Position numbers and translations under genes: made by a program
Assembly (NCBI GenBank): GCA_963532875.1
Contig: CAUSLO010000006.1
Span: forward strand, 1 to 41,502
Direction: 5' to 3'
Source of the DNA: CAUTUX01 sp963532875
GTDB taxonomy: Bacteria > Bacillota > Clostridia > Christensenellales > CAG-917
Length of the DNA: 41,502 bases
The notes under the pieces: generated by a model
Database searches by the model: none
The model's input: only the letters and a program-made list of their open reading frames with translations
What the model was told of the DNA's origin: nothing
Shown here: positions 7,538 to 15,621 of the stretch, in pieces
Numbering within the stretch: the first letter of the stretch is position 1
Layout of the letters: every line of letters begins with the position of its first letter

Positions 7538-8890
7538 TTGGCAACATACAACAAGAAAAGGTCAATAATTTCGCTGACATTAATCTCAATTTTTATCGTA
7601 ATAATGCTGATTTTCGGTATTGTCAAATTTCCTATGGGAAAAGTCAACTACAATGGGTATATCACAACAATTAAAAAAGGTCTTGACCTTTCTGGTGGTG
7701 TTTCAGCAGTGTACAAGGTAGTTGCCGAAGAAGGTGAAGACAAAGACAAACTCAATGACAGAATTGAAGGTACAAGAAGTTCACTTTTAAGTTTGCTTGT
7801 TTCAAAAGGATATACAGAAGCACAAGTAACAAGAAGTGATACAGCAACAGGTACATATTTGAGAGTTGAAGTTCCAGACGTTGATGATCCTGCAACAGTT
7901 TTGAATTTAATTGGAAGACCACAATCTCTAGAATTTAAGAAAGAAGATAAGAAAGAGGCACAAGCATATATCAAAGGGCGTGAGCATCTAGAGTCTGCAT
8001 ATGTAACGCAAGATAACGACGGGAACTATGCTGTAGGTTTGCAATTTAACTCAGATGGTAAAAAGCAATTTGAAAAATTAACAAAAGAGACAAAGGGGAA
8101 GAATACATACATCTACATAAATGGTGAAAAATATTCAACAGTTAAAGTTAATAGCGTTATTAGTGATGGTAAGGCAATAATCACCAGACAGGGTGGATAT
8201 AAATATGATGAAGCAAAGGAGTTTGCTACAAAACTTCAAGCAGGTGCTTTGTCAGTAAAGTTGGTTTTATCTGAAGTAAAGAATATTTCGCCAACACTTG
8301 GAGATAAGGCAATTAAGAGAGCATTAATTTCAGGTGGTGTTGGAATATTGTTAGTATTCATATTTATGGCTGCTATATATAGAGGAATGGGGATTGTTGC
8401 AAACATTTCGCTTCTAACGTATTCATTAATCTTATTGTGGCTATTAGCAGTATTGCCATGGGTACAATTAACACTACCAGGTATTGCAGGTTTGTTGTTG
8501 TCCGTAGGTATGGCGGTTGATGCAAACATCATCATATTTGAAAGAATTAAGGACGAGTACAAGTATTCAAAGAAACCAATTATGGCGACAATAGATATGG
8601 GTTTCAAGAGATCATTGGGAGCAATTATTGATGGAAACGTAACTACACTTATTGGTGCTATAGTTCTTTGGATTATAGGATCAAGTGCAATTAAGGGATT
8701 TGCTATAACACTGTTCTTAGGAATTATCATTTCTATGTTTACAGCATTAGTAGTCTCTAGAGCGTTGTTGAAGTCAGTCGTAGCCCTACAACCAACAAAT
8801 GCAAAATTCTATGCACTGAAGAGATCTAAAGAAATATTAGAAGAAGAAAAGAAAGAAGAAGCAGAAGAGGCGGATAATGGAAAAGAGTAA
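7538..8890 (+). CDS. secD: Protein translocase subunit SecD
   Basis: The 450-residue membrane protein works with SecF to complete export through SecYEG using the ion gradient. One N-terminal helix is followed by GLDLSGGV (motif D1), an extracytoplasmic domain (about 45-240) and five helices in the C-terminal half with GMAVDANIIIFERIKDE, the conserved RND-type motif. The tail is Glu/Lys-rich. The start codon is TTG, set by CGGAGG 5-10 bases before it; no ATG fits the family start. SecD ends 14 bases inside secF, so the pair is translationally coupled. Confidence 0.95.
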   Translation: MATYNKKRSIISLTLISIFIVIMLIFGIVKFPMGKVNYNGYITTIKKGLDLSGGVSAVYKVVAEEGEDKDKLNDRIEGTRSSLLSLLVSKGYTEAQVTRSDTATGTYLRVEVPDVDDPATVLNLIGRPQSLEFKKEDKKEAQAYIKGREHLESAYVTQDNDGNYAVGLQFNSDGKKQFEKLTKETKGKNTYIYINGEKYSTVKVNSVISDGKAIITRQGGYKYDEAKEFATKLQAGALSVKLVLSEVKNISPTLGDKAIKRALISGGVGILLVFIFMAAIYRGMGIVANISLLTYSLILLWLLAVLPWVQLTLPGIAGLLLSVGMAVDANIIIFERIKDEYKYSKKPIMATIDMGFKRSLGAIIDGNVTTLIGAIVLWIIGSSAIKGFAITLFLGIIISMFTALVVSRALLKSVVALQPTNAKFYALKRSKEILEEEKKEEAEEADNGKE

Positions 8891-10043
8891 GAAGAAGATT
8901 TCATTAAAAAACTTTTCTGTAAATAAATATGCTCCATTTTGGAGTATTGCACCGTTAGTGATTTTCTTAATCGCAGTATTTGTAATTATCGGGTTCGGAG
9001 TTAAAAACAAAAGCGTAACATCTGGATTTGGCATAGGTATTGACTTTGAGGGTGGAACTTTAATAAACGTTAAACTTGGAGCAGGAGCACACAATGACAA
9101 AGATTATAGAGATAACTCTCAAAAAATTAAAAGAGCAATAGAAAAGAACGGAGTTACTGTTTCATATACACGTCAAGAAAAAGCAGATAATGCAGCTGAC
9201 AGTTCAATATCAATGAGGTATAAAAATACTTCAAAAGATGACAAAGAGATTGAGAGAGTTAATAAACAAGTAATCAAATCAATTAATGAAATATATAACT
9301 TTGATGATCCAGAAAAATTCATTACATATCAATCTATCGGAGCATCAGCAGCAAGCGACTTACTTAGTAAAGCAGGTATTTCTGTATTAGTATCAACAAT
9401 ACTGATCTTAATTTACATAATGATTAGATTTACACCAATCGCAGCAGTGGCGGCTATAATTGCGTTGTTGCACGACGTTGTTATGATGTTTGCGTTGACA
9501 GTAATATTTAGAATTCAAATAAACCAAGCATTCATTGCGGGTATCATAACAATCATTGCATATTCAATTAACGACACTATCGTTATATTTGATAGATGTA
9601 GAGAAGAAGTTAAAAAGCATAAGGGAGACAAGAAGGTCAACTATGTTGCAGTAGGAGACAAGTCGGTAAGAAACACAGCAACCAGATCTCTATATACAAC
9701 AATTACAACAATGATAGCGATTGTTTTACTTGCGATTATCGGTGGAGATGCAATTAGAGAATTCTCAATACCAATTATCTTCGGTTTGGTTGTAGGTCTA
9801 TACTCATCTGTATTTTTGTCTGTACCAATGTGGACAGCATTTAACAATCTTAATGACTATGTTAAAGCAAAGAGAAAGAATAAGGATGTTTCACGAGATG
9901 AATTTAAAGATGAAGTAGTAATTGAAGAAGAACCAAAGGTAAAAGAAAAGAAAGAGAAGAAAAAAGTTAAAGAAAATAAAAACGTAATATACAAATATAA
10001 AAAGAAGAAGAACGTACCAGAGCAAGAGCCAACAGAAGAATAG
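8877..10043 (+). CDS. secF: Protein translocase subunit SecF
   Basis: The 388-residue partner of SecD shares its fold: one N-terminal helix, GIDFEGGTLI, a short extracytoplasmic domain and five C-terminal helices with NDTIVIFDRCREE. The last 60 or so residues form an unusually long, Lys/Glu-rich cytoplasmic tail. The ATG lies inside the end of secD behind AGAGGCGG. A strong terminator follows, so secD-secF is a two-gene unit. Separate SecD and SecF (rather than the fused SecDF of Bacillus) is common in clostridia. Confidence 0.95.
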   Translation: MEKSKKKISLKNFSVNKYAPFWSIAPLVIFLIAVFVIIGFGVKNKSVTSGFGIGIDFEGGTLINVKLGAGAHNDKDYRDNSQKIKRAIEKNGVTVSYTRQEKADNAADSSISMRYKNTSKDDKEIERVNKQVIKSINEIYNFDDPEKFITYQSIGASAASDLLSKAGISVLVSTILILIYIMIRFTPIAAVAAIIALLHDVVMMFALTVIFRIQINQAFIAGIITIIAYSINDTIVIFDRCREEVKKHKGDKKVNYVAVGDKSVRNTATRSLYTTITTMIAIVLLAIIGGDAIREFSIPIIFGLVVGLYSSVFLSVPMWTAFNNLNDYVKAKRKNKDVSRDEFKDEVVIEEEPKVKEKKEKKKVKENKNVIYKYKKKKNVPEQEPTEE

Positions 10044-10051
10044 ATACATAT

Positions 10052-10078
10052 GAGGTACGCAAGTACCTCTTTATATAT
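10052..10078 (+). terminator. secDF terminator
   Basis: A perfect 7-bp stem, GAGGTAC (10052-10058) with GTACCTC (10063-10069), closes the stable GCAA tetraloop and is followed by TTTATATATAT. Confidence 0.85.
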
Positions 10079-10138
10079 ATCGTGTCGCTTGTTAGAAGAG
10101 CACATTAAAAAAATTGAAGAATAATAGAAAGAATATAA

Positions 10139-10240
10139 GTTAGAATAAACAAGCCACTAAAAGATTTAAGACAGACACAATTAGTATGGATAAATGCTAG
10201 CAGAAACATAGACCATTATAATGTGCTAAAGGAGTCATAA
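10139..10240 (+). pseudogene. Possible 3' scrap of a phage-type gene
   Basis: A reading frame open for 33 codons ends in TAA four bases before the helicase ATG. Its translation (ending in VWINASRNIDHYNVLKES) has a protein-like composition, but there is no ATG, and no GTG or TTG near its beginning. It also carries the helicase ribosome-binding site in its last codons. It looks like the surviving end of the gene that preceded the helicase in its source element; it could also be chance. Confidence 0.35.
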
Positions 10241-10244
10241 TTCG

Positions 10245-11600
10245 ATGAACACAATAGAGTTAAAGGAGAGACAAAAACAAGCGATAGAGTTGTGTAAAAA
10301 GAACAAACGGTTTGGAGTCTTCTTTGACATGGGTGGCGGTAAAACAGCAACCATGCTAAGCCTCATTAACAATTTAGTATTTGAAACTAAAGAATGCAAA
10401 AGTGTATTAATCATAGCCCCACCTAATATCATAACAAAGGGCAGAGTATGGCAAAATGAGATTGAAAAATGGGACAACTTTAAAAATATAGATTTCATAG
10501 AAATGGTAGGCAAGGCTACAGATAGGCAAGCAATGAAAGGACGAGCCAGTGTAACGTTACTTAGCGATAGCCTTATTCAGTGGTACTATGAAACCTTTAA
10601 GACTATGAAAGATTACGACATTATTATTGTAGATGAAAGTTCAAGATTTAAATCGCCTAAAGCAATACGAAGTAAATTATTACGTAAAATGGTTGATTAT
10701 AAAAAGCGGTTATACTTACTCAGCGGAACGCCTTGTCCAAACGGAGTTGAGGATTTGTGGGCTCAAATGTACTTGCTAGATCATGGGGCAACGTTAGGTA
10801 GATATATTACACATTTCCGTGAGCGATTTGGGGTTAAAGGGTATTTTGATTATGTATACACATATACTCAAGAGACCGTTAATTTTATCAATGAGTTGAT
10901 TAAACCGTTTTGTATATTTGCGAAAGCAGATGATGTTGAGTTGGGAGAATGTGAGGAACACCTTGTATATCTCAACTTTGGGAAGGAAATGCTTCAGAAG
11001 TATAAGAAGTTTATACAAGATTATGTATATGAGAAATCTAATGGGAAAAAAATCTCAACGCTAAGCTTGGTTGACGCAATGAATAAAGGGCTACAGATTA
11101 CAAATGGCTGTGTGTATGTAGGGTCAGAAGAGGAAGAAAAAACATATGAGGTATTGAACAACACCAAGTTAGAATGGGTGCTTGATTTTACTAAAAAAAT
11201 AAGAGGAAACATCCTTATTTTCTATACATATAGATTTGATAGAGAAAGGTTGCTTGAAAAGTTAGATGGAGCAGTTGAGTTAAAATCGGCAGAGGATATT
11301 GAGAAGTGGAATAAAGGCGAGATTAAGATTGCTATAGTAAGCCCATATTCATTAGGTCATGGAGTCAATTTACAAGACGGAGGACATATAGTTGTTTGGT
11401 ATGGTTTGATATGGAACTTAGAGTTATTTCTACAAGCGAATAAAAGAATATACAGACTAGGGCAGAAACACAAAGTAGACATATATTATCCAATAATCAA
11501 ACAGACATTAGATGTGCGTGTTTGGGAGAGGCTACAAAACAAAAACCAGACCGAACAAGAGTTCCTAGAGAATATTAGGCTGGAACTATATAGGTTTTAA
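10245..11600 (+). CDS. Phage-type SNF2-family DNA helicase
   Basis: The 451-residue superfamily 2 ATPase has Walker A MGGGKT (29-34), motif II DESS (130-133), motif III SGTP (160-163), motif V LGHGVNLQ (370-377) and motif VI QANKRIYRLGQ (397-407). The compact size, DESS in place of DEAH and the RIYRLGQ box match helicases of temperate-phage replication modules rather than chromosomal SNF2 remodellers. GGAG at 10231-10234 sets the start. No other phage gene is intact nearby, so it is an orphan, probably left by a degraded prophage or delivered as cargo. The function as a DNA translocase is from family knowledge. Confidence 0.85.
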   Translation: MNTIELKERQKQAIELCKKNKRFGVFFDMGGGKTATMLSLINNLVFETKECKSVLIIAPPNIITKGRVWQNEIEKWDNFKNIDFIEMVGKATDRQAMKGRASVTLLSDSLIQWYYETFKTMKDYDIIIVDESSRFKSPKAIRSKLLRKMVDYKKRLYLLSGTPCPNGVEDLWAQMYLLDHGATLGRYITHFRERFGVKGYFDYVYTYTQETVNFINELIKPFCIFAKADDVELGECEEHLVYLNFGKEMLQKYKKFIQDYVYEKSNGKKISTLSLVDAMNKGLQITNGCVYVGSEEEEKTYEVLNNTKLEWVLDFTKKIRGNILIFYTYRFDRERLLEKLDGAVELKSAEDIEKWNKGEIKIAIVSPYSLGHGVNLQDGGHIVVWYGLIWNLELFLQANKRIYRLGQKHKVDIYYPIIKQTLDVRVWERLQNKNQTEQEFLENIRLELYRF

Positions 11601-11727
11601 TTGCAATTATTTATCTGCAAGATATCGTTAAATCTCAAAAGATAAACTAAAAATTGCACAAAGAATACAAATACCAAATTCCAAAGCGAATAAAAGCATA
11701 AAAAACACATAAAATACGTATATATTC

Positions 11728-11790
11728 TGTATATTTTGCAAAATAATGCATAAAATGTATAAAAAATGCAAAAAATCAGTATAAATGCTT
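11728..11790 (+). promoter_or_regulatory. Cluster of ArgR-like boxes before an amino-acid ABC operon
   Basis: Four related sites lie in 63 bases: TGTATATTTTGCA (11728-11740), TGCATAAAATGTAT (11747-11760), TGTATAAAAAATGCA (11756-11770) and AGTATAAATGCTT (11778-11790). They resemble Bacillota ARG boxes, and the last two are centred about 21 bp apart, the spacing ArgR/AhrC hexamers prefer. A -10-like GATAAT lies at 11791-11796. Arginine-dependent repression of the transporter is inference. Confidence 0.5.
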
Positions 11791-11849
11791 GATAATATAC
11801 ATTCCGTTTGCTAATATTTAATCATCAAATTAAAAGTGAGGAAAGAAAA

Positions 11850-12731
11850 ATGAAAAACTCAAAAAAGATGTCATTAATATTATTAGCAACACTATTAGTT
11901 GCATGTACCATGATATTTGCTGGTTGTACAAAGACAGCAAAGAATGTTAAGTACATAGATGTACCACTATCTCAAGATGGCTTTGTATTTGCCGCTCCAA
12001 AAACACCAAAGGGACTTGAAACAATTACTAAGGTAAATGCATGGATTGAGAAGAATCAAGATAAAGTTAAACAACTCATGGAGAAATACAACACTAAGAG
12101 CCAAGCAGAAATTGCAAAAGAGACAGAGATTGAATATGCAACAACTGCAAGTAATGATGTTGATAACGAGTTTGTTGTAACTACATCTCCAGATTACCCA
12201 CCATATGAGTATGAATATGAAGGTAAGTATTATGGTGTTGATATGGAAATCGCTCAAATGCTTGCAAAAGAATTTGGTCAAAAATTGGTTGTAGAAAAAA
12301 CAGATTTTGACGCAATAATTCCTACAACACAAAAAGAAGGTTCAAAGACAGATCTTGCAATGGCAGGATTAACTTGGAAGCCAGAGCGTGAAGAAAAATT
12401 ATATCTCTCAAAACAATATACAACAGATTCACAAGTAATCATGGTTAATTCAAACAACAAGAATTTTGATAAAGTAAAAACAGAAACAGATATAAAAAAT
12501 CAAATGAAGGCAATTCTAAAAAAGAATGGGAAGTTAATACTAGCAGCACAAAAAGGGACAACACCATTAGAGAAAGCAAAAGCATTACAAGAAGAGTTCG
12601 GTAACAAGGTAAAAGTACTTGAGTTTGAGTCGCCAGCACTAGCATTAGTAGATATGATGAATGGAAGGGTTGACATAGTTCTTGTAGACAAGGCAGTTGC
12701 TCAACTATTACAAAAGAACGTTAAAAAATAG
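11850..12731 (+). CDS. Amino-acid-binding lipoprotein of an ABC importer, apparently circularly permuted
   Basis: The 293-residue protein has a signal peptide with lipobox FAGC (cysteine 26). Residues 107 onward match the normal start of a polar amino-acid binding protein (SPDYPPYEYEYEGKYYGVDM, then AGLTWKPEREEKLYLSKQY), but the protein stops at VDIVLVDKAVAQLLQKNVKK, where family members still need about 50 residues. That missing ending appears at the N-terminus instead: VKYIDVPLSQDGFVFA and the terminal helices up to EKY occupy about 33-80, joined by a linker (81-106). I read this as a circular permutation. The ATG at 11850 is chosen for the signal peptide and GAGGAAAG; an upstream in-frame start at 11808 lacks a site. 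Substrate is probably arginine or another polar amino acid. Confidence 0.85.
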   Translation: MKNSKKMSLILLATLLVACTMIFAGCTKTAKNVKYIDVPLSQDGFVFAAPKTPKGLETITKVNAWIEKNQDKVKQLMEKYNTKSQAEIAKETEIEYATTASNDVDNEFVVTTSPDYPPYEYEYEGKYYGVDMEIAQMLAKEFGQKLVVEKTDFDAIIPTTQKEGSKTDLAMAGLTWKPEREEKLYLSKQYTTDSQVIMVNSNNKNFDKVKTETDIKNQMKAILKKNGKLILAAQKGTTPLEKAKALQEEFGNKVKVLEFESPALALVDMMNGRVDIVLVDKAVAQLLQKNVKK

Positions 12732-13411
12732 TGGGAAAGATATTTACAAAAAACAATACAATAGCCATATTGCGGGGTTTAGGAAACACCGCAATTATGG
12801 CTATATTGGGGTTCATAATTGGAATCATAATTGGGGCATGCATTGCAACAGTTAAAGCATCTTCAAAGGATAGTAAGACAGGTAAAGTTTTTTCAAAAAT
12901 TGGCGACATATATGTTGGATTTTTTAGGGGCACACCTATAGTAGTTCAGTTATTGATTTTCTACTACGTATTATTTCCAAAAATAGGATTAAGTTGGCTT
13001 GATAGATTGGCTGTGGCGGTAATTGTTTTTGGATTGAATTCTGGAGCATATGTAGCTGAGATTATACGTGCAGGTGTCGGAGCCGTTGATGTGGGGCAAT
13101 ATGAAGCAGGACGTTCATTAGGTCTAAGTACATCAAAAACCTTATTTAGAATCGTATTGCCACAAGCCTTTAAAAACAGCGTTCCAGCATTAGGTAATGA
13201 GATTATCGCTTTGGTTAAGGATACCTCAGTAGCGGGCTTTATAAGCGTCATAGACCTAACTGCAGTAATGAACAGCATAGCAACAGCAAGATATGAATAT
13301 ACAACACCATATTTGATATTAGGAGCGATTTATTTAGCAATAGTTATAGTGTTTACATTAATTATAAAAAGAGTGGAGAACAAATTACGTGTCAGTGATA
13401 GAAATAAATAA
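12731..13411 (+). CDS. Polar amino-acid ABC transporter permease
   Basis: The 226-residue HisM/GlnP-type permease has about five transmembrane helices, the conserved FFRGTPIVVQL (64-74) and the EAA loop EAGRSLGLS (125-133) that docks on the ATPase. One permease gene implies a homodimer. The start codon is GTG, overlapping the TAG of the binding-protein gene by one base, and the end overlaps the ATPase gene by 23 bases, so the three genes are translationally coupled. Confidence 0.93.
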   Translation: MGKIFTKNNTIAILRGLGNTAIMAILGFIIGIIIGACIATVKASSKDSKTGKVFSKIGDIYVGFFRGTPIVVQLLIFYYVLFPKIGLSWLDRLAVAVIVFGLNSGAYVAEIIRAGVGAVDVGQYEAGRSLGLSTSKTLFRIVLPQAFKNSVPALGNEIIALVKDTSVAGFISVIDLTAVMNSIATARYEYTTPYLILGAIYLAIVIVFTLIIKRVENKLRVSDRNK

Positions 13412-14711
13412 CTTAACAAAAAAATTTGGCGACTTACTAGTTTTAGACGATATTAGTGAGAAGATTGAAGAAGGCGAAAAGGTAGTAATCATTGGACCTT
13501 CTGGTGGAGGAAAATCAACTTTTCTCAGATGCTTGAATATGCTAGAAGACCCAACATATGGACAAGTTTTCTTTGAGGGGTATGATCTTGCAGATTTGAA
13601 GGTTAATATAAATACCCACAGACAAAAGATGGGAATGGTATTCCAACAATTCAATCTGTTTAATAACATGACTGTATTTAACAATATTATCTTTGCACCA
13701 ATTCAAATTGCTATTCAAAATCACAAGAAGTTATTGGCAGAAAATGCTAATGTTGCAAGATATAATGCATTTTGTAGGAAGTATGCGAAGTGGATTAAAA
13801 AGCATCAAGGAACAAAGATTGCACATTTAAAAGAAAAGATATCAGAGATAGGCGAAGCATTAAAAAAAGTTACCGATGAATGGGAGAAAACTAAAGAAGT
13901 TAAAATTATTAGAGAAAAGAAGTTTATTAGTGGCGATCCGAAACTAACAGAACAGAAAGTAAGAGTATCAAAGAAATACGAAAAGTATGTCAGGGCCCTA
14001 TCACATATCAAAGCGTTAGAAGTAATAGAGAAAACCCTTATTAAAGAAGAGCGACAGGAAATTGCAGATAGGATTATAGCCCTAGCAAAGATGTCTAAAG
14101 TAGACGATGATAAGATAAAAGACATGCAAAGCAAACTAGACATCCAAGTAAGCGAAGGGTCAAGCGTAGAGCCATTTAAAAAGATATTATCATCAATATT
14201 ACAAGATATATCCTCAGGGGAGTCTCAAAAGGAATACTACAAAATCTTCAAAGTCCTACACGAAGAAGTGTACAAAAACAAAAAAGAAAAGGAATATGAA
14301 AATACAAGCGAAATAAAGTCAAAGGTCAAAGAAAAGGCTTTAAATCTTCTAAAGCGAATAGGAATGGAAGATAAAAAAGATGTATATCCATCAACGCTTT
14401 CTGGTGGGCAGAAACAACGTATAGCAATCATTAGGGCGTTAGCAATGAATCCTAAAGTTATGTTATTTGATGAGCCAACAAGTGCGTTAGATCCAGAAAT
14501 GACAGGTGAGGTATTAGCCCTAATAAAAGAACTAGCTGATGATGGCATGACAATGGCGATTGTTACGCACGAAATGTCATTTGCTGAACAAGTAGGAACG
14601 AGAATCTTATTTATGTCAGAGGGCAAAATAACTGAATCAGGCACACCAGAACAAATATTTAGGAATCCACAAACACCAAGGCTTAAGGAGTTTTTAGCAA
14701 AGGTACTCTGA
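13389..14711 (+). CDS. Polar amino-acid ABC transporter ATPase with a 200-residue insertion
   Basis: All ABC motifs are present: Walker A GPSGGGKS (36-43), Q-loop VFQQFNLF (84-91), signature LSGGQ (337-341), Walker B VMLFDEP with E362, and switch His394. GlnQ-type ATPases have about 240 residues; this has 440. The extra block lies at about 112-308, between the start of the helical subdomain and the helix before the signature. It is charged and predicted all-helical, and its composition and codon use match the flanks, so it is not an obvious recent insertion. The GTG at 13389 follows GGAG; another GTG at 13395 is possible. A normal catalytic cycle is expected; the role of the block is unknown. 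Confidence 0.9.
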   Translation: MSVIEINNLTKKFGDLLVLDDISEKIEEGEKVVIIGPSGGGKSTFLRCLNMLEDPTYGQVFFEGYDLADLKVNINTHRQKMGMVFQQFNLFNNMTVFNNIIFAPIQIAIQNHKKLLAENANVARYNAFCRKYAKWIKKHQGTKIAHLKEKISEIGEALKKVTDEWEKTKEVKIIREKKFISGDPKLTEQKVRVSKKYEKYVRALSHIKALEVIEKTLIKEERQEIADRIIALAKMSKVDDDKIKDMQSKLDIQVSEGSSVEPFKKILSSILQDISSGESQKEYYKIFKVLHEEVYKNKKEKEYENTSEIKSKVKEKALNLLKRIGMEDKKDVYPSTLSGGQKQRIAIIRALAMNPKVMLFDEPTSALDPEMTGEVLALIKELADDGMTMAIVTHEMSFAEQVGTRILFMSEGKITESGTPEQIFRNPQTPRLKEFLAKVL

Positions 14712-14824
14712 TTATAAATGGTGGATAGAAAACTTAAATTTATTTAGTAGATGGATTGCTATGCTTTCAACATAAGAATGCTTATACAAATAGTCATAAA
14801 AAAGTATACTTTAAAAGTTTACTA

Positions 14825-14853
14825 TTGAAGTTCAACCATTTTATTAATATAAT
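14825..14853 (+). promoter_or_regulatory. Promoter of the protease locus, likely leaderless
   Basis: TTGAAG (14825-14830) and a perfect TATAAT (14848-14853) are spaced by 17 bases. The ATG at 14860 begins 6 bases after the -10, where transcription should start, and no ribosome-binding site exists. A 12-bp palindrome, AAAGTATACTTT (14801-14812), lies just upstream and could be an operator. Confidence 0.75.
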
Positions 14854-14859
14854 CAAGCC

Positions 14860-15612
14860 ATGAACGAAGATTCAAACAACAATTCAGAAAGTATAAAAAA
14901 TAGTCGAAAGAAATTAATTATTGCAAGTCTGTCTTTATCTAGTATTTTGTTCATAGTTTTCATAATAACAATAGCCGTTACTTTATCTTACTTAAACACT
15001 TATGTAAAGAGGTTGTACGACAGATCTCTTAAGAGCGTTGTTGAATTAAAAGCATATACAAAAGATGTAGGAGAGAGTTTTGGATCGGCAGTGTTTTTGA
15101 AGAAAGACGGAACGCTAGTTACAAATGCACATGTAGTAACATATTCTAAATTGGGCGAGCAAAAACCATTTGATGAGATTAGTATCCGTTTTGCAAATAG
15201 TGATGAGTATATTCCAGTTTCTTTGGTTAAGTATGATGCTTCAAAAGATTTAGCAGTATTAAAAATAAAGAAAAATAATAAAGGAGTACCTATAAAGGTA
15301 GCAAACCTTAAAAGAGCCAAATCAGGAGATGAAGTTTTTGCAGTAGGTAATTTATCTAATTACGGAACAGGTATTACAAAAGGACATATAAGTGTTCCAA
15401 AGATAAACATAGTAGTAGAGGGAAATAAAAAAGAAGTAATTCAATGCGATATAACAATTGTGTCTGGTAGCAGTGGTGGGGCATTGCTAGATAAAAAAGG
15501 GAAACTGCTAGGGATTACAACTTTTAGGACAAAAGACAACTTAGGCAACGTAATTCATGGTATAGGGTACGTAATTCCAGTTAATAAAGTTCTAGAGTAT
15601 ATAAATAGTTAG
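14860..15612 (+). CDS. Membrane-anchored trypsin-like (HtrA-type) serine protease
   Basis: The 250-residue protein has a short cytoplasmic tail, one transmembrane helix (about 19-43) and an extracytoplasmic trypsin-like domain. The catalytic triad is visible: H91 in TNAHVV, D130 in SKDLAVLK, and S205 in SGSSGGALL. There is no PDZ domain after the protease, so it is shorter than DegP/HtrA proteins and probably acts on a dedicated partner. The next gene, 9 bases away behind AGGAGGAT, encodes a secreted protein that could be that partner. A decayed second copy of its 3' end lies at 18291-18390. Start at ATG 14860; no ribosome-binding site, see promoter. Confidence 0.88.
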   Translation: MNEDSNNNSESIKNSRKKLIIASLSLSSILFIVFIITIAVTLSYLNTYVKRLYDRSLKSVVELKAYTKDVGESFGSAVFLKKDGTLVTNAHVVTYSKLGEQKPFDEISIRFANSDEYIPVSLVKYDASKDLAVLKIKKNNKGVPIKVANLKRAKSGDEVFAVGNLSNYGTGITKGHISVPKINIVVEGNKKEVIQCDITIVSGSSGGALLDKKGKLLGITTFRTKDNLGNVIHGIGYVIPVNKVLEYINS

Positions 15613-15621
15613 GAGGATAAC

